DNA from: Citrifermentans bremense R1
Lineage (GTDB): Bacteria; Desulfobacterota; Desulfuromonadia; Geobacterales; Geobacteraceae
DNA length: 64,000 bases
Assembly: GCF_000426865.1 (NCBI RefSeq)
Contig: NZ_AUGE01000002.1
Location: 248,001-312,000, forward strand
Reading direction: 5' to 3'
Under the pieces are notes generated by a model. It did not search any database, was not told where the DNA came from, and saw only the letters and a list, made by a program, of their open reading frames with translations. Position numbers and translations under genes: made by a program. Every line of letters begins with the position of its first letter. Within the stretch, counting starts at the first letter, position 1. Shown here piece after piece: positions 17,898-27,046 of this stretch.

Positions 17898-18779
17898 ATG
17901 CAGAAACTGAAAGTCGCGTTGGTCCAGCAGGCGCTTCGCCCGGACCGCGAGGAGATGATAGCCGCGACCTCCGCCCAGATCCGCGAGGCCGCAGCCCAAG
18001 GGGCCAAACTGGTCCTCCTGCAGGAACTCCACACCGGCAGTTATTTCTGCCAGACCGAGGACACCGCCTGCTTCGACCTGGCCGAGTCCATACCCGGCCC
18101 CTCCACCGACCATTTCGGGGCCTTGGCCCGCGAGCTTGACGTGGTGATCGTCACCTCCCTGTTCGAAAAACGCGCCCCCGGGCTTTACCACAACACCGCA
18201 GTCGTGATCGAGAAGGACGGGAGCATCGCCGGGAAGTACCGCAAGATGCACATCCCCGACGACCCGGCGTTCTACGAGAAGTTCTACTTCACCCCCGGCG
18301 ATCTCGGCTTCGAGCCCGTCCAGACCTCGGTGGGCAAGCTCGGCGTCTTGGTCTGCTGGGACCAGTGGTACCCCGAAGCGGCGAGGCTCATGGCCTTAGC
18401 CGGCGCGGATCTCCTTATCTACCCCACCGCCATCGGCTGGGACCCGAGGGACGAAGAAGCCGAGCAGCAGCGGCAGCTCGACGCCTGGGTCACCATCCAG
18501 CGCTCCCATGCCGTCGCCAACGGCATTCCGGTGGTCAGCGTGAACCGGGTCGGTTTCGAGGACGACCCGAGCGGCGCCGGCGCCGGCATCAAGTTCTGGG
18601 GCTCCAGCTTCGCCGCCGGCCCTCAAGGAGAACTGCTCGCGCGCGGCGGCGAGGAGGAAGAGCTCCTGGTCGTAGACCTGGATCTGCGCCGCAGCGAAGA
18701 CGTGCGCCGCATCTGGCCCTTCCTGCGCGACAGGAGGATCGACGCCTACCAGGACCTGGTCAAGCGCTACCGGGATTAA
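17898..18779 (+). CDS. aguB: N-carbamoylputrescine amidohydrolase
   Basis: A 293-residue carbon-nitrogen hydrolase (nitrilase superfamily) that converts N-carbamoylputrescine to putrescine, CO2 and ammonia. The catalytic triad is visible as Glu43 (LLQELHTG), Lys116 (KYRKMHIPDD) and Cys153 (LVCWDQWYPE). The ribosome site is GAGGGAG. It forms an operon with aguA and is followed by an interspersed inverted repeat. Confidence 0.95.
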   Translation: MQKLKVALVQQALRPDREEMIAATSAQIREAAAQGAKLVLLQELHTGSYFCQTEDTACFDLAESIPGPSTDHFGALARELDVVIVTSLFEKRAPGLYHNTAVVIEKDGSIAGKYRKMHIPDDPAFYEKFYFTPGDLGFEPVQTSVGKLGVLVCWDQWYPEAARLMALAGADLLIYPTAIGWDPRDEEAEQQRQLDAWVTIQRSHAVANGIPVVSVNRVGFEDDPSGAGAGIKFWGSSFAAGPQGELLARGGEEEELLVVDLDLRRSEDVRRIWPFLRDRRIDAYQDLVKRYRD

Positions 18780-18794
18780 CGGAGCTAAGAACCC

Positions 18795-18950
18795 AAAAAG
18801 CACTCACCACAGAGGTACACAGAGGAAAAACAAATCTTTGAACAGCCAAGGCATTTAACAGGGATAAAAATCCCCTTCATCCCTGTTGCATGATTTTAGG
18901 TTTTGGTTCTCCTCTGTGTTCCTCTGTGTCCTCTGTGGTGAGTGCCTTTG
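18795..18950. repeat. CACAGAGG-type interspersed inverted repeat, copy A
   Basis: The left arm (about 18795-18830, CACTCACCACAGAGG...) is the near complement of the right arm (about 18909-18950, ...CTCTGTGGTGAGTG), so the element can fold into a long hairpin. Its centre contains a second perfect 9-bp stem, AACAGGGAT at 18857-18865 with ATCCCTGTT at 18879-18887. The right arm lies just 20 bases before the start of the SNF2 gene. Related copies are at about 53785, 55009 and 58208. Confidence 0.8.
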
Positions 18951-18970
18951 ACTTCATTACAGGAGCGACC

Positions 18971-21900
18971 TTGCCCTCTCCCGCCAAGCTGAGCGAAAAA
19001 CTTCTCGACACCTTCTTTTCCTGCACACCTGAGGAAAGGACGCTTTTGCAACTCCTTTCCGTACTCTACGCTCCCCTGTCCAAGAACGTCCTCCTCAACG
19101 TGGTCCGGCGCCTGGGCGCTCCCACCCCCGGCGGTCGCTCCTACACCGGGTTGCTGCTGTCGGAAATGCTGGAAAAGCTCGCCAGCCAAAAACTGGTGGT
19201 GCAGGGTAAAGACGGCATCCGCTGCGACATGCATATCGCGCACGTCGCTACCCTGAGCGCCGTCGCCGATGGTGCCTTCCCGCGCATGGTCTCCGCCATC
19301 CACGCTGAGATACCGATGGAGACCGACTGGGGGAGCAGCTATTACCGCACCCAACTGCACGCCCTGCGCGACGTCCGCATCGCCTTCTACGCCAAGGACG
19401 AAAAGCTCGCTTTCGAGACGGAGACACGCTTCAAACGGCAGTTCCCCTACGACCTGATGCGCTGCCACCCCTTCGTCACCATCTGCACCGCCCCCTTCGA
19501 CCTCGAATGGTTCCGGTCGCTCCCCATAAAGCTGCAGGGGGCAGCGTTGAAGGAGATCCTCGCCTACGCCGGTCAGCACCTGCTTCCCGCACAACCCCCC
19601 TTTGTCGTCCTCGCCGAACTCGCTGCGGCAAAGGGGGTCACCCAGGACCTCTACGACGTCCTCTGCATGGAACTACTGCTGCGCGGGGAAATCGACGCCG
19701 CCGCGAAGGCTTCCAGCGAAGGGGCCAGTTCCACCGAGGCCGCGGTCCTCGCTTCGACCCAGACGCTGCGTGGCGCCTACCTGGAGTCGGTGGCGGCGTT
19801 CGAGGGGGCGCTCGCGCTACTGAAGAAGGAAACCGGCAAAAGGAAGATTTTCTTCGACAACATCACCGGCCCCTTGTACATCCTGGCCCTCATAGCCGCG
19901 GGGGACGAGCGCTCGCTGGCCCAGGCGGGAGAGTTCTGCGCTTTCGTGCTCGCGAAGAAGGAGTGGCCCCACCGGGACATCTACCTGATCCTCAAACAGG
20001 TCGCCGCGGAGAGAAGCGGAGAGCGGGGGGCCTCGCACTACCTGGAAGCGCTCGCCTCCGCCCCAGCCTTCGACACCTCCCCCTTCTACGCCCTTTTCAG
20101 CGTCATGGCCCTGCAGTGGTGCGGGTCCGAAAAGGCGCAGAAGAAGGGTGAAAAGCTGATCCCGCTGGCGGGCAAGGCGCGCGAGGCCGGCTACCTCTGG
20201 CTCGCCGACGAGCTTGAATGGACCGCGCTCGAATGCGGCGCAGCGCCTGCTCCCGCTCCTCCCAGCGCAAAGCGGGAAAAACAAAAGGGACTCGTGCCCC
20301 TGATCCATGCCATAGCCAAAGTCGAGTTCTGGGAGACGGCCCTCCAAGCGCTGATCCGACTGAACCGCGAAGAGGAAGAGCAAAAGCCGGTGTCGCAATC
20401 CCGCCTCATCTGGCACTTCGACGAAAAGCGCGGCTATTTCGAGATCCAGCCGCGCGAGCAAAAGCAGGCGCCGAACGGCAAATGGAGCTCGGGGCGGAAC
20501 ATCTCCCTCAAACGCCTCGCCGAAGACGCCGCAGGGATTGACTACCTCACCGAACAGGACCGACTCGTTTGCGCCTGCATCAAGTTGGAGCGCGGCCACG
20601 GCTATTACGGCCGGGACTCCTACGAACTGAACCAGGACCTGGCCCTGCCGCTCATGATCGGGCATCCCCAGCTCTACCTCGATCCGGCGGGCACGGCGCA
20701 CCTGGAGCTGGTGCGCGGCGAGCCCGAAATCCAGCTCAGCACCGAAGGCGACACCCTGACGCTGCAGATCACCCCCCAGTTCGCGCCGGAGCAAAAGACC
20801 CATCTGCAAAAGGAGACCCCGACCCGGCTCAAGGTGTACCAGGTGAAGGAGGAATACCGACGCATCGCGACCATCGTCGGCAGCGGCCTGAAGCTCCCCG
20901 CGCAGGCCAAAAATCAGGCGCTTGCGGCGATCCATTCCCTCTCCTCGCTGGTCACGGTGCACTCGGACATCGGGGACGCGACGACCGAGCAGGTTCCCAG
21001 CGACAGCACCCCCTGCTTCCATCTCCTCCCCTACCAGGCCGGATTGAGGCTGGAGCTGCTGGTCTGCCCCCTGTCCGAAAGCGGCCCCTGTTTCCGCCCC
21101 GGCGCCGGTGGCGAAACCCTCATGGCCGTCCTCGAAGGAAAAAAGGTGCAGGCCAAGCGGGACCTGCAACTGGAAGTCACCCGCGCGGCCGAAGCGATCG
21201 CCGCCCTCCCCGTCCTTTCCGAAAGCGAGGAATGGGAGGGGGAATGGCTGATCCCCTCCACGGAGAAGTCGCTGGAACTGCTGCTTCAGTTCCAGGCGCT
21301 CGCAGAAACGGTGCGCGTCTCCTGGCCGGAGGGGGCGCGCTTCAAGATCAAGCAGATCGCCACCCCCGGGCACTGCCGGCTGGTCATCAAGCAGGCGAAA
21401 GACTGGTTCGAACTGGAGGGGGAAGTGAAGCTGAACGAGGGGCTTTCGCTCGACCTGCGGCAACTGGTCGAACTCGCCAAGGATTCCCCCGGCCGCTTCA
21501 TCCGCTTGGCCGACGGCGACTTCCTGGCACTCTCCGCCCAGCTCAAAAAGCACCTGGACGACCTGGCAGCCTGCGCTGATCCCCACGGCAGCAACGCCTT
21601 CCGCTTCCATCCCTTAGCCTCCCCCGTCTTCGAGGAATTCGCCGGGCAGGCCGGGACCTTCGAGGCCGATCAGCAGTGGCAGCGCCAAATGAAAAGGCTG
21701 CACGAGGCCGAGGCCTTCCGCCCCCAGCTCCCCGCCACGCTGCAGGCGGAGCTGCGAGGCTACCAGGAAGAAGGGTTCAACTGGCTGAACCGCCTCGCCC
21801 ACTGGGGGGTCGGAGCCTGCCTGGCCGACGACATGGGACTGGGGAAGACGGTCCAGGCGCTGGCGCAGATAATCTCCATGGCGGAGGGGGGGCCGTCGCT

Positions 21901-23125
21901 GGTGGTCGCCCCCACCTCGGTCTGCCTCAACTGGGAGAGCGAAACCCTGAAGTTCGCGCCCACCCTGAACCCCATCGTCTTCGGGGGGCAAAACCGCGCC
22001 AAGCGCCTCCAGGAACTGAAGCCCTTCGACCTGGTCATTTGCAGCTACGGCCTTTTGCAGCAGGAGGGAGAACTTTTGGCCGCCGTGCCGTGGCAGGCAA
22101 TCGTCCTGGATGAGGCGCAGGCGATCAAGAACATGGCGACCAAGAGAAGCCAGGCAGCCATGGAGCTTAAGGGCGCCTTCAAGATGGTGGCCACCGGCAC
22201 CCCCATCGAGAACCACCTGGGGGAACTCTGGAACGTGTTCCGGTTCATCAACCCGGGGCTTCTGGGGAGCCTGAAGCAGTTCAACGTCAAGTTCGCCGCC
22301 CCCATCGAGAAGAGCCAGGACAAGAAGGCCCGGGCCCGCCTCAAGAAGCTGATCCAGCCCTTCATCCTGCGCCGCACCAAGAACCAGGTGCTGGAGGAGC
22401 TCCCGCCGCGCACCGAGATCGTCATGAAGGTGGAGATGAGCGAGGAAGAGGCGTCGCTGTATGAGGCGATCAGGAAGAGCGCGCTCGACAACCTGGCCGG
22501 CGTCGGCAAGGTCGAGGGAAAGGGAGAGCTGCACCTGAAGATCCTTGCCGAGATCATGAGGCTGCGCCGTGCCTGCTGCAACCCGCGCCTGGTCCTTCCA
22601 GACACCCCCATTCCGAGCACCAAGCTTGCCGCCTTCGGCGAGATCGTCGAGGAGCTGCGGGAAAACCGCCACAAGGCGCTGGTCTTCAGCCAGTTCGTCG
22701 GGCACCTGGAGCTGATCAGGCAGTACGTCGAGAAGAACGGGATCCCGTACCAGTACCTCGACGGCAGCACGCCCCCGCAAGAGCGCAAGAAGCGAGTCGA
22801 CGCCTTCCAAAGCGGCAGCGGCGACCTGTTCCTGATCAGCCTCAAGGCGGGAGGCGTCGGCCTCAACCTGACCGCTGCCGACTACGTGATCCACATGGAT
22901 CCCTGGTGGAACCCCGCCGTCGAGGACCAGGCCTCCGACCGTGCCCACCGGATCGGTCAGCAGCGCCCCGTCACCATCTACCGTCTCGTTACCAGGGGGA
23001 CCATAGAAGAGAAGATCGTCGGCCTGCACCAGCAAAAGCGCGGCCTTGCCGACAGTCTCCTCGACGAAAGCGACCTGAGCGGCAGGATCAGCGCAGAAGA
23101 GCTGCTGGCGCTATTGCGGAAATAA
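18971..23125 (+). CDS. large SNF2-family helicase
   Basis: A 1384-residue Swi2/Snf2 ATPase, different in N-terminal architecture from the one at 12168. The first 900 residues are helical and family-specific with no SWIM finger that I can see; the core at the C-terminus has DDMGLGKT, LDEAQAIKN, TGTPIENH, GGVGLNLT and SDRAHRIGQQRPV. The frame remains open back to 18890 but that part encodes the interspersed repeat; TTG at 18971 with AGGAG five bases upstream is the likely start. Its function in transcription or repair is inferred from family only. Confidence 0.92.
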   Translation: MPSPAKLSEKLLDTFFSCTPEERTLLQLLSVLYAPLSKNVLLNVVRRLGAPTPGGRSYTGLLLSEMLEKLASQKLVVQGKDGIRCDMHIAHVATLSAVADGAFPRMVSAIHAEIPMETDWGSSYYRTQLHALRDVRIAFYAKDEKLAFETETRFKRQFPYDLMRCHPFVTICTAPFDLEWFRSLPIKLQGAALKEILAYAGQHLLPAQPPFVVLAELAAAKGVTQDLYDVLCMELLLRGEIDAAAKASSEGASSTEAAVLASTQTLRGAYLESVAAFEGALALLKKETGKRKIFFDNITGPLYILALIAAGDERSLAQAGEFCAFVLAKKEWPHRDIYLILKQVAAERSGERGASHYLEALASAPAFDTSPFYALFSVMALQWCGSEKAQKKGEKLIPLAGKAREAGYLWLADELEWTALECGAAPAPAPPSAKREKQKGLVPLIHAIAKVEFWETALQALIRLNREEEEQKPVSQSRLIWHFDEKRGYFEIQPREQKQAPNGKWSSGRNISLKRLAEDAAGIDYLTEQDRLVCACIKLERGHGYYGRDSYELNQDLALPLMIGHPQLYLDPAGTAHLELVRGEPEIQLSTEGDTLTLQITPQFAPEQKTHLQKETPTRLKVYQVKEEYRRIATIVGSGLKLPAQAKNQALAAIHSLSSLVTVHSDIGDATTEQVPSDSTPCFHLLPYQAGLRLELLVCPLSESGPCFRPGAGGETLMAVLEGKKVQAKRDLQLEVTRAAEAIAALPVLSESEEWEGEWLIPSTEKSLELLLQFQALAETVRVSWPEGARFKIKQIATPGHCRLVIKQAKDWFELEGEVKLNEGLSLDLRQLVELAKDSPGRFIRLADGDFLALSAQLKKHLDDLAACADPHGSNAFRFHPLASPVFEEFAGQAGTFEADQQWQRQMKRLHEAEAFRPQLPATLQAELRGYQEEGFNWLNRLAHWGVGACLADDMGLGKTVQALAQIISMAEGGPSLVVAPTSVCLNWESETLKFAPTLNPIVFGGQNRAKRLQELKPFDLVICSYGLLQQEGELLAAVPWQAIVLDEAQAIKNMATKRSQAAMELKGAFKMVATGTPIENHLGELWNVFRFINPGLLGSLKQFNVKFAAPIEKSQDKKARARLKKLIQPFILRRTKNQVLEELPPRTEIVMKVEMSEEEASLYEAIRKSALDNLAGVGKVEGKGELHLKILAEIMRLRRACCNPRLVLPDTPIPSTKLAAFGEIVEELRENRHKALVFSQFVGHLELIRQYVEKNGIPYQYLDGSTPPQERKKRVDAFQSGSGDLFLISLKAGGVGLNLTAADYVIHMDPWWNPAVEDQASDRAHRIGQQRPVTIYRLVTRGTIEEKIVGLHQQKRGLADSLLDESDLSGRISAEELLALLRK

Positions 23126-23167
23126 TTGACAATAAAAGTAGCCGTCCCCTTTTTTGTCCCGGCAAAG

Positions 23168-23196
23168 TTGACTAAAATTAGCATTTACTCTATATT
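23168..23196 (+). promoter_or_regulatory. strong sigma-70-type promoter for the lipoprotein gene
   Basis: TTGACT at 23168-23173, a 17-base AT-rich spacer, TATATT at 23191-23196; the gene starts 44 bases later behind an AAGGAG site. Confidence 0.7.
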
Positions 23197-23240
23197 TCTC
23201 CGATTCGGCGCCTGCACAAATCTCTCCCGAAGGAGCATCA

Positions 23241-23732
23241 ATGAAGAAAATAGCAGTCAAAACCCTTTCTGCTGCAATGATTGTCACACTCACCGGCTGC
23301 GCCAGCATCGTCAGTAAGTCGAGCTGGCCGGTTAGTATTCAATCCAACCCCGCAGGCGCTAAATGCGTAGTCACAAACAACAAGGGTGTAGCGATTCAAT
23401 CCGGTGAGACTCCCATGATGGTGACAGTAGATTCTGGGAGCGGGTTCTTCTCTAAGGGAAGATACTCTGTCTCGTGCAATAAGGATGGATTTGATCCAGG
23501 GCGCAGCGAGCTTTCCGCGCACATGAACGGCTGGTACTGGGGCAATATCTTGTTAGGGGGGGTGATAGGGCTGCTGATAGTCGACCCGGCCACGGGCGCG
23601 ATGTGGAAAATGGACGACACCCTCATGGTCCCACTTTCTCCGACTGTTGTGGCAAAGCCGCCAGCTCCTGCCGCAGCAGGCGCCAAAGAACCTGAAGTCA
23701 AGACGGCCGGGATCAGACTGGTCACCCTGTAA
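23241..23732 (+). CDS. small lipoprotein with PEGA-like segment
   Basis: A 163-residue predicted lipoprotein. The signal sequence ends in the lipobox LTGC, with lipidation at Cys20. The mature part opens with WPVSIQSNPAGAKCVVTN, which resembles a PEGA-type beta repeat in surface proteins, and has a hydrophobic WGNILLGGVIGLLIV stretch near 97-112 next to a TGAMWKMDD motif known from small Gram-negative lipoproteins. A clear promoter precedes it, and codon use is less GC-biased than in neighbours. Confidence 0.8.
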   Translation: MKKIAVKTLSAAMIVTLTGCASIVSKSSWPVSIQSNPAGAKCVVTNNKGVAIQSGETPMMVTVDSGSGFFSKGRYSVSCNKDGFDPGRSELSAHMNGWYWGNILLGGVIGLLIVDPATGAMWKMDDTLMVPLSPTVVAKPPAPAAAGAKEPEVKTAGIRLVTL

Positions 23733-23766
23733 CAACAGCGAAGATGAACAACAGGAGGGACGATAA

Positions 23767-24411
23767 ATGAAGATAATCGCGATCAACGGCAGCCCGAGGA
23801 AAAAGTGGAACACGGCGACCTTGTTGGAGAAGGCCCTGGAAGGGGCGGCTTCGGCCGGCGCCGAGACGGAACTGATTCATCTGTACGACTTGAACTACAA
23901 GGGATGCATCAGCTGCTTCGCCTGCAAGCTCAAGGGTGGCAAGAGCTACGGCAAGTGCGCCATGCGGGACGAGCTTACCCCTGTGCTGGAGAAAATCGCC
24001 GCTGCCGACGCCTTCGTCCTCGGCTCCCCGGTGTACTTCGGAACGGTGACCGGAGAGATGCACTCGTTCATGGAGCGGCTCCTCTTCCAGTACCTGGTGT
24101 ACAGCAACCCGCCGACGACGCTCTTTCCCCGCCGCATCCGCACTGGGTTCATCTACACCATGAACGTCTCCGAAGAGATCATGAAGCAATACTCCTACCC
24201 GGTCCACATCGGCCTCAACGAGGGGGTCCTCGCCCGTAACTTCGGCGCCTGCGAATCGCTCTGCGCCAACGAGACGCTGCAGTTCGAGGATTACGACAAG
24301 GTGGTCTTCAACTACTTTGATCCGGCGCAAAGGCGCGAACGGTACCAGAGGGAGTTTCCCGAAGACTGCAAGAAGGCTTTCGCGCTCGGCGCGCGGCTGG
24401 TGCAACCATGA
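23767..24411 (+). CDS. flavodoxin-fold NAD(P)H-dependent oxidoreductase
   Basis: A 214-residue FMN-binding protein. The phosphate loop is INGSPRKKWNTATLL (residues 6-20) and the second FMN segment is GSPVYFGTVTGEM. A Cys-rich insert, CISCFACKLKGGKSYGKC (about 47-64), is like that in iron-sulfur flavoprotein relatives but lacks the classical compact cluster spacing. It is coupled by an ATGA overlap to a cysteine hydrolase, so the two may act on the same small molecule. Confidence 0.85.
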   Translation: MKIIAINGSPRKKWNTATLLEKALEGAASAGAETELIHLYDLNYKGCISCFACKLKGGKSYGKCAMRDELTPVLEKIAAADAFVLGSPVYFGTVTGEMHSFMERLLFQYLVYSNPPTTLFPRRIRTGFIYTMNVSEEIMKQYSYPVHIGLNEGVLARNFGACESLCANETLQFEDYDKVVFNYFDPAQRRERYQREFPEDCKKAFALGARLVQP

Positions 24412-24986
24412 GCCCGGCAACCGAGAACGACGCAGAGAACGCCATCTGCCTGATCCTGGTCGACCTGCAAAACGATTACTTCCCTGGCGGCAGCATGGAA
24501 CTCGTAGGGATGGTGGAAGCCACCGCCAACGCGAAGCTCCTACTGGAGCAGGCGAGAAAGAGCGGGACCCCGGTCATCCATATCCAGCACATCGCCGCGC
24601 GCCCGGGTGCGGCCTTCTTCGTGCCCGGCACCGACGGCGCCGAGATCAACCCGGTGGCGGAGCCTGTCGCCGGCGAATCGATCGTGGTCAAGAACTTCCC
24701 CAACAGCTTCCGCGGTACTTCGCTTCTGGAGCTGCTCGCGGCCCGGCAGGTGAAGGATCTGGTCATCTGCGGGGCGATGAGCCACATGTGCATAGACGCA
24801 ACGACCAGGGCGGCGTTCGATCTGGGCTTTAACTGCACCGTCGTCGCGGACGCCTGCGCTACCAGGGACCTGCAGTTCCAGGAACGGACGGTCAAGGCTG
24901 CCGATGTGCACGCATCCTTTATGGCTGCGCTTGCGATTCCTTATGCGAAGATAGTCACCACACAGGAGATAGTGCATCAAATCTAA
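24408..24986 (+). CDS. isochorismatase-family cysteine hydrolase
   Basis: A 192-residue alpha/beta hydrolase of the nicotinamidase/isochorismatase group. The catalytic triad Asp19 (LVDLQNDYF), Lys95 (VVKNFPNSF) and Cys128 (MSHMCIDATT) is intact. Substrates in this family include nicotinamide, ureidoacrylate and carbamoyl compounds; nothing here decides between them. It shares a four-base overlap with the flavoprotein gene and is followed by an intrinsic terminator. Confidence 0.88.
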   Translation: MSPATENDAENAICLILVDLQNDYFPGGSMELVGMVEATANAKLLLEQARKSGTPVIHIQHIAARPGAAFFVPGTDGAEINPVAEPVAGESIVVKNFPNSFRGTSLLELLAARQVKDLVICGAMSHMCIDATTRAAFDLGFNCTVVADACATRDLQFQERTVKAADVHASFMAALAIPYAKIVTTQEIVHQI

Positions 24987-25072
24987 TTGACTTCCCGGCG
25001 TTATGGAGTGTATTAGAACTGGTTCTGAAGCCTGTCCTAAGCCAAGACAGGGCAATCAAAGAGTAAAAACAG

Positions 25073-25111
25073 AGCCGCCTGTTTCAGCAAAGCTGATGGG
25101 CGGCTTTTTTT
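25073..25111 (+). terminator. intrinsic terminator
   Basis: AGCCGCC and GGCGGCT enclose a second stem (TCAGC, AAA, GCTGA), followed by seven T. It ends the flavoprotein-hydrolase operon. A smaller CCTGTC/GACAGG hairpin lies just upstream (25031-25051). Confidence 0.85.
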
Positions 25112-25136
25112 ACTGTGACAACAACGGGAGTTGCGG

Positions 25137-26384
25137 ATGACATCCAGTGAAGAGAGCACGAAAGTGGCAATTCGGCAGGTATTCGGCTTGCCGGTGATAG
25201 TGGCGGCCCTCGGGTATTTCGTCGACATATATGACCTGGTACTGTTCAGCATCGTCAGGGTCCCAAGCCTCAAGGGAATCGGGCTCTCCGGGCAGGAGCT
25301 GATCGACAAGGGGGTGTTCCTGCTCAACATGCAGATGGCGGGCATGCTGCTGGGCGGCATCCTCTGGGGGGTCCTCGGCGACAGAAAGGGTCGCCTCAAG
25401 ATCATGTTCGGCTCCATCTTCATCTACTCGTTAGCTAACCTCGCCAACGGCATGACCAACTCCATCGAGGCCTACGCCTTTCTCCGTTTCATGGCTGGGG
25501 TGGGACTCGCCGGCGAACTCGGCGCCGGCATCACCCTGGTGAGCGAGGTGCTGCACCGCTCCATCAGGGGTTACGGCACCATGATCGTAGCGACAGTCGG
25601 GGTATCAGGAGCCATCCTCGCCAACATCGTCGCTAAGGAGTTCGATTGGCGCACCGCATTCGTCATCGGGGGCATCCTGGGGCTCATGCTCCTGCTGCTG
25701 CGGGTCGCCGTCGCGGAATCCGGCATGTTCAAGGGGATGGAAACAAAGGAAGTCGCCAAGGGGAATTTCTTCGCCCTCTTCACCTCGCGCGACCGCTTCG
25801 GCCGCTTCATGAACTCCATCCTGATCGGCCTCCCCTCCTGGTTCGTGGTGGGGGTCCTGATCACCTTCTCCCCCGAATTCGCAAGAGCCCTCGCGGTCCA
25901 GGGACCGGTTAACGCAGGCAACGCCGTCATGTACTGCTACATGGGGCTCGTGGCCGGAGATCTCGTGAGCGGGCTCTTGAGCCAACTGCTGAAAAGCCGC
26001 AAGAAAGTGGTGCTCCTTTTCCTGCTGCTCACGGTCGCGGCAGTGGCCGGATACTTCAGCGCCGCCGGGGTTACAGCCGGCTCCTTCTACCTCATCTGCG
26101 GACTCCTTGGCTTCGGTATCGGGTACTGGGCCATCTTCGTCACCGTGGCGGCCGAGCAGTTCGGAACCAACCTGAGGGCCACCGTCGCCACCACCGTCCC
26201 CAACTTCGTGCGCGGCATGACCATCCCCATCACCATGCTGTTCCAGGCGGCAAGAAAGGTCCTCGGGCTGGAAATGGGCGCCTTGGCCGTGGGGGCGCTT
26301 TGCCTCGTCATCGCGCTGATAAGCCTTTCCCTACTGCAGGAGACTTTCCACAAGGACCTCGACTATTTCGAGGAGTACCTTTGA
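25137..26384 (+). CDS. MFS transporter
   Basis: A 415-residue major facilitator with twelve hydrophobic segments. The conserved loop between helices 2 and 3 is GDRKGRLKIMFGS, and helix 4-5 has RFMAGVGLAGELGAG, typical of metabolite:H+ symporters of the NiaP/MHS type. Substrate unknown. The ATG at 25137 with GGGAG six bases upstream is used rather than an earlier TTG. It lies between a terminator and the LemA gene and is probably its own unit. Confidence 0.88.
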   Translation: MTSSEESTKVAIRQVFGLPVIVAALGYFVDIYDLVLFSIVRVPSLKGIGLSGQELIDKGVFLLNMQMAGMLLGGILWGVLGDRKGRLKIMFGSIFIYSLANLANGMTNSIEAYAFLRFMAGVGLAGELGAGITLVSEVLHRSIRGYGTMIVATVGVSGAILANIVAKEFDWRTAFVIGGILGLMLLLLRVAVAESGMFKGMETKEVAKGNFFALFTSRDRFGRFMNSILIGLPSWFVVGVLITFSPEFARALAVQGPVNAGNAVMYCYMGLVAGDLVSGLLSQLLKSRKKVVLLFLLLTVAAVAGYFSAAGVTAGSFYLICGLLGFGIGYWAIFVTVAAEQFGTNLRATVATTVPNFVRGMTIPITMLFQAARKVLGLEMGALAVGALCLVIALISLSLLQETFHKDLDYFEEYL

Positions 26385-26434
26385 AGCTGTAGTTTAGCTT
26401 CGGACAAACACCCACCATAAGGAGACCGCTAGCT

Positions 26435-27040
26435 ATGGACCCACTTTCTCTTTTTGTTCTGATACTGCTCGCCCTGATCGTCCTCACTGTGCTGTACGCG
26501 ATCTCCAGCTACAACGCGCTGGTAAAGCTGCGCAACCAGTTCAAAAACGCTTTCTCCCAGATCGACGTGCAGTTGAAAAGGCGCTACGACCTGATCCCGA
26601 ACCTGGTAGAGACGGCGAAGGCGTACATGACCCACGAGCGGGAAACACTGGAGGCTGTCATCACAGCCCGCAACCAAGCGGCGGCGTCGGTAAAACAGGC
26701 GGCGGCAGCCCCCGGGGAAGCGCGCGCAATGGCGCAGCTGGCAGGCGCCGAGAATGTACTCTCCGGGGCCCTGGGCAGGCTGTTTGCGCTCGCCGAGGCC
26801 TACCCCGACCTCAAGGCAAACCAGAACATGATGCAACTGAGCGAAGAGATCACCTCGACAGAGAATCGTGTCGCCTTCGCCCGCCAGGCCTTCAATGACT
26901 CCGTCACCGGCTACAACACCTCCTGCGAACTCTTTCCTGCCTCCATCATCGCCGGCTACTTCGGATTCAAGCAGGCGAGCCTTTTGGATATAAAAGAGGC
27001 CGAGCGCGAGGCGCCGCGCGTTTCCTTCGCCAAAGGCTAA
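26435..27040 (+). CDS. LemA family protein
   Basis: A 201-residue LemA protein with one N-terminal membrane helix (about residues 4-22) followed by long helices. Typical segments are YNALVKLRNQFKNAFSQIDV, LKRRYDLIPNLVETAKAYM and RVAFARQAFNDSVTGYNT. The biochemical role of LemA is not settled, but it is commonly paired with an M48/HtpX-type protease, as here: the peptidase gene starts six bases after the stop. Confidence 0.95.
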   Translation: MDPLSLFVLILLALIVLTVLYAISSYNALVKLRNQFKNAFSQIDVQLKRRYDLIPNLVETAKAYMTHERETLEAVITARNQAAASVKQAAAAPGEARAMAQLAGAENVLSGALGRLFALAEAYPDLKANQNMMQLSEEITSTENRVAFARQAFNDSVTGYNTSCELFPASIIAGYFGFKQASLLDIKEAEREAPRVSFAKG

Positions 27041-27046
27041 GAAGCG

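Noticed and set aside
18890-18970. N-terminal extension of the second SNF2 protein
   Set aside because: The extra residues are encoded by the interspersed repeat; TTG at 18971 has a proper ribosome site.
19817-21610. 597-codon minus-strand frame inside the second SNF2 gene
   Set aside because: Antisense shadow of a GC-rich gene; the plus-strand frame carries the helicase motifs.
12168-23125. SNF2 helicases as part of a phage-defence island
   Set aside because: No methylase, nuclease, DUF1998-type or PLD partner is near; the neighbours are housekeeping genes.
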